Below are positions 15,099 to 15,837 of a stretch of DNA of 15,837 bases, one piece after another. The notes beneath the pieces are model-generated. The model made no database searches and was not told the origin of the DNA. It saw only the letters and a list, made by a program, of their open reading frames with translations. The translations under genes were made by a program, and so were the position numbers. Origin of the DNA: Candidatus Ancillula trichonymphae ImTpAt (lineage in GTDB: Bacteria; Actinomycetota; Actinomycetes; Actinomycetales; Bifidobacteriaceae). The DNA is taken from NCBI GenBank assembly GCA_000485475.1, contig AXYY01000030.1, forward strand, positions 1 through 15,837. The letters are read 5' to 3'. Positions within the stretch are counted from its first letter, which is position 1; the number at the start of each line of letters is the position of its first letter.

Positions 15099-15178
15099 GC
15101 GCGGGGTGCTTTGAACCGAAGTAGAGGCTGAGAGATACCCAAGAACTTGATGTGGGTAATTCCACCGGAAGGATGCTT
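15099..15178 (+). promoter_or_regulatory. TPP (THI-box) riboswitch
   Basis: The conserved THI-box blocks occur in order: GGGGTGC (15103-15109), GGCTGAGA (15126-15133) with ATACCC (15135-15140), ACTTGATGTGGGTAAT (15145-15160), then TCCACCGGAAGGA. It binds thiamin pyrophosphate. The GAAGGA at 15168-15173 is both the 3' end of the aptamer and the likely Shine-Dalgarno of the next gene, 8 nt before its ATG. There is no separate terminator before the gene. Ligand binding therefore probably blocks translation initiation directly. Confidence 0.93.
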
Positions 15179-15181
15179 AAA

Positions 15182-15837
15182 ATGGCACAGTTGCTTGACC
15201 GTATTTCGAAAGAGTATGGCGGTGTTAGAGTACTGAGTGACTTCAGTGTGCACTTGGATGATGGGGAGTTCGTGACGATCGTTGGTCGTTCGGGCGTTGG
15301 AAAAACTACACTGCTTCGAATACTTGCAAAGTTAGAACTACCGACCACTGGTGAAGTTTTAGATCAGAAGAAGAGATGTGCGGTGATGTTTCAGGAACCC
15401 AAGTTAATTCCATGGTTGAAGATTTGGCAAAATGTCACGCTTGGGCTCAGAGGTTCTAGAGTGCGGCTAAAAGAGGTTGCACGGAATATGCTGGACTCCG
15501 TTGGGTTACACGGACTTGGAGAACGTTTTCCCCTGAGCCTTTCTGGTGGACAAGCCAGTAGGGTTGCATTAGCTAGAGCACTTGTTCGTGAACCAGATTT
15601 ACTACTACTTGATGAACCGTTTGCGGCACTGGACGCTTTAACGCGCTTGGAGATGCAGAAACTGGTGTTAAATTTACAGGACAAGTTGAGTTTTTCAACA
15701 ATTATGGTTTCGCATGATGTGAATGAGGCGGTGTATTTGTCTAGTAGAATTGTTGTTCTAATTCGAAATGCGCATACAGGGCAAGTTGAAAATAAGGAAC
15801 TTCTAGTTGACAAGAATAAAAATGAGGCGGAATATGC
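15182..15837 (+). CDS. ABC transporter ATP-binding protein, probably thiamin or thiamin-precursor uptake; C-terminus off the right edge
   Basis: 218 codons are open to the edge. It is an ABC ATPase of the nitrate/taurine/SsuB-ThiZ type, hydrolysing ATP at the inner face of the membrane for an importer. Walker A GRSGVGKT (35-42), Q-loop Q71 in MFQEPKLIPW, signature LSGGQ (120-124), Walker B LLLLDEP with FAALD, and H-loop H178 in VSHDVNEA are all intact, so most of the catalytic domain is present. The TPP riboswitch is what points to thiamin, HMP or a related precursor; the ATPase itself does not reveal the substrate. Permease and binding-protein genes would be expected just beyond the window. 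The ATG at 15182 fits GAAGGA better than the in-frame ATG at 15173, which overlaps that site. Confidence 0.9.
   Translation, partial: MAQLLDRISKEYGGVRVLSDFSVHLDDGEFVTIVGRSGVGKTTLLRILAKLELPTTGEVLDQKKRCAVMFQEPKLIPWLKIWQNVTLGLRGSRVRLKEVARNMLDSVGLHGLGERFPLSLSGGQASRVALARALVREPDLLLLDEPFAALDALTRLEMQKLVLNLQDKLSFSTIMVSHDVNEAVYLSSRIVVLIRNAHTGQVENKELLVDKNKNEAEY

Overview
The window looks like chromosome from a compact, fairly AT-rich bacterium. By eye GC is in the low-to-mid 40s; I did not compute it. Three things point to a low-GC actinobacterium: dnaJ is followed directly by rsmE on the same strand, several genes appear to be leaderless (a TATAAT box exactly 6 nt before the start codon), and an amidotransferase-first chorismate enzyme is present. 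I cannot name the genus. There is no rRNA, tRNA, CRISPR array, transposase, phage gene or plasmid function. Gene content is mostly housekeeping.

Left part (1-5589). A fused glutamine amidotransferase/chorismate-amination enzyme, of TrpGE or PabAB type, runs leftward off the edge. It is divergent from glgB (glycogen branching enzyme), which is followed with no gap by folC (folylpolyglutamate synthase).

Middle part (5586-9707). A leftward operon, galE-dnaX-recR-fthC, has overlapping or almost touching genes: UDP-glucose 4-epimerase, DNA polymerase III gamma/tau, RecR and 5-formyltetrahydrofolate cyclo-ligase. It meets folC tail to tail with stop codons that overlap. Three neighbours therefore touch folate metabolism (possibly the fused enzyme through pABA, then folC and fthC). 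galE has its own leaderless promoter.

Gene-free stretch (about 9705-10257). This 550-bp gap lies between the divergent galE and recG promoters. It is a mosaic of short inverted repeats, most with three-base loops, plus shuffled repeated words. It includes a perfect 13-bp hairpin. This is the least explained part of the window.

Right part (10258-15837). recG (leaderless, GTG start) overlaps ruvX. ruvX converges on rsmE, whose first third is broken by about three frameshifts while its C-terminal methyltransferase domain stays open. Upstream of rsmE is dnaJ, with a consensus promoter. A divergent, almost identical promoter drives a TPP riboswitch and an ABC-transporter ATPase, probably part of a thiamin or thiamin-precursor importer, that runs off the right edge.

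The best candidates for something undescribed are the galE-recG palindrome mosaic and the decayed rsmE 5' part bracketed by a 13-bp direct repeat. I see no clear new multi-gene system.
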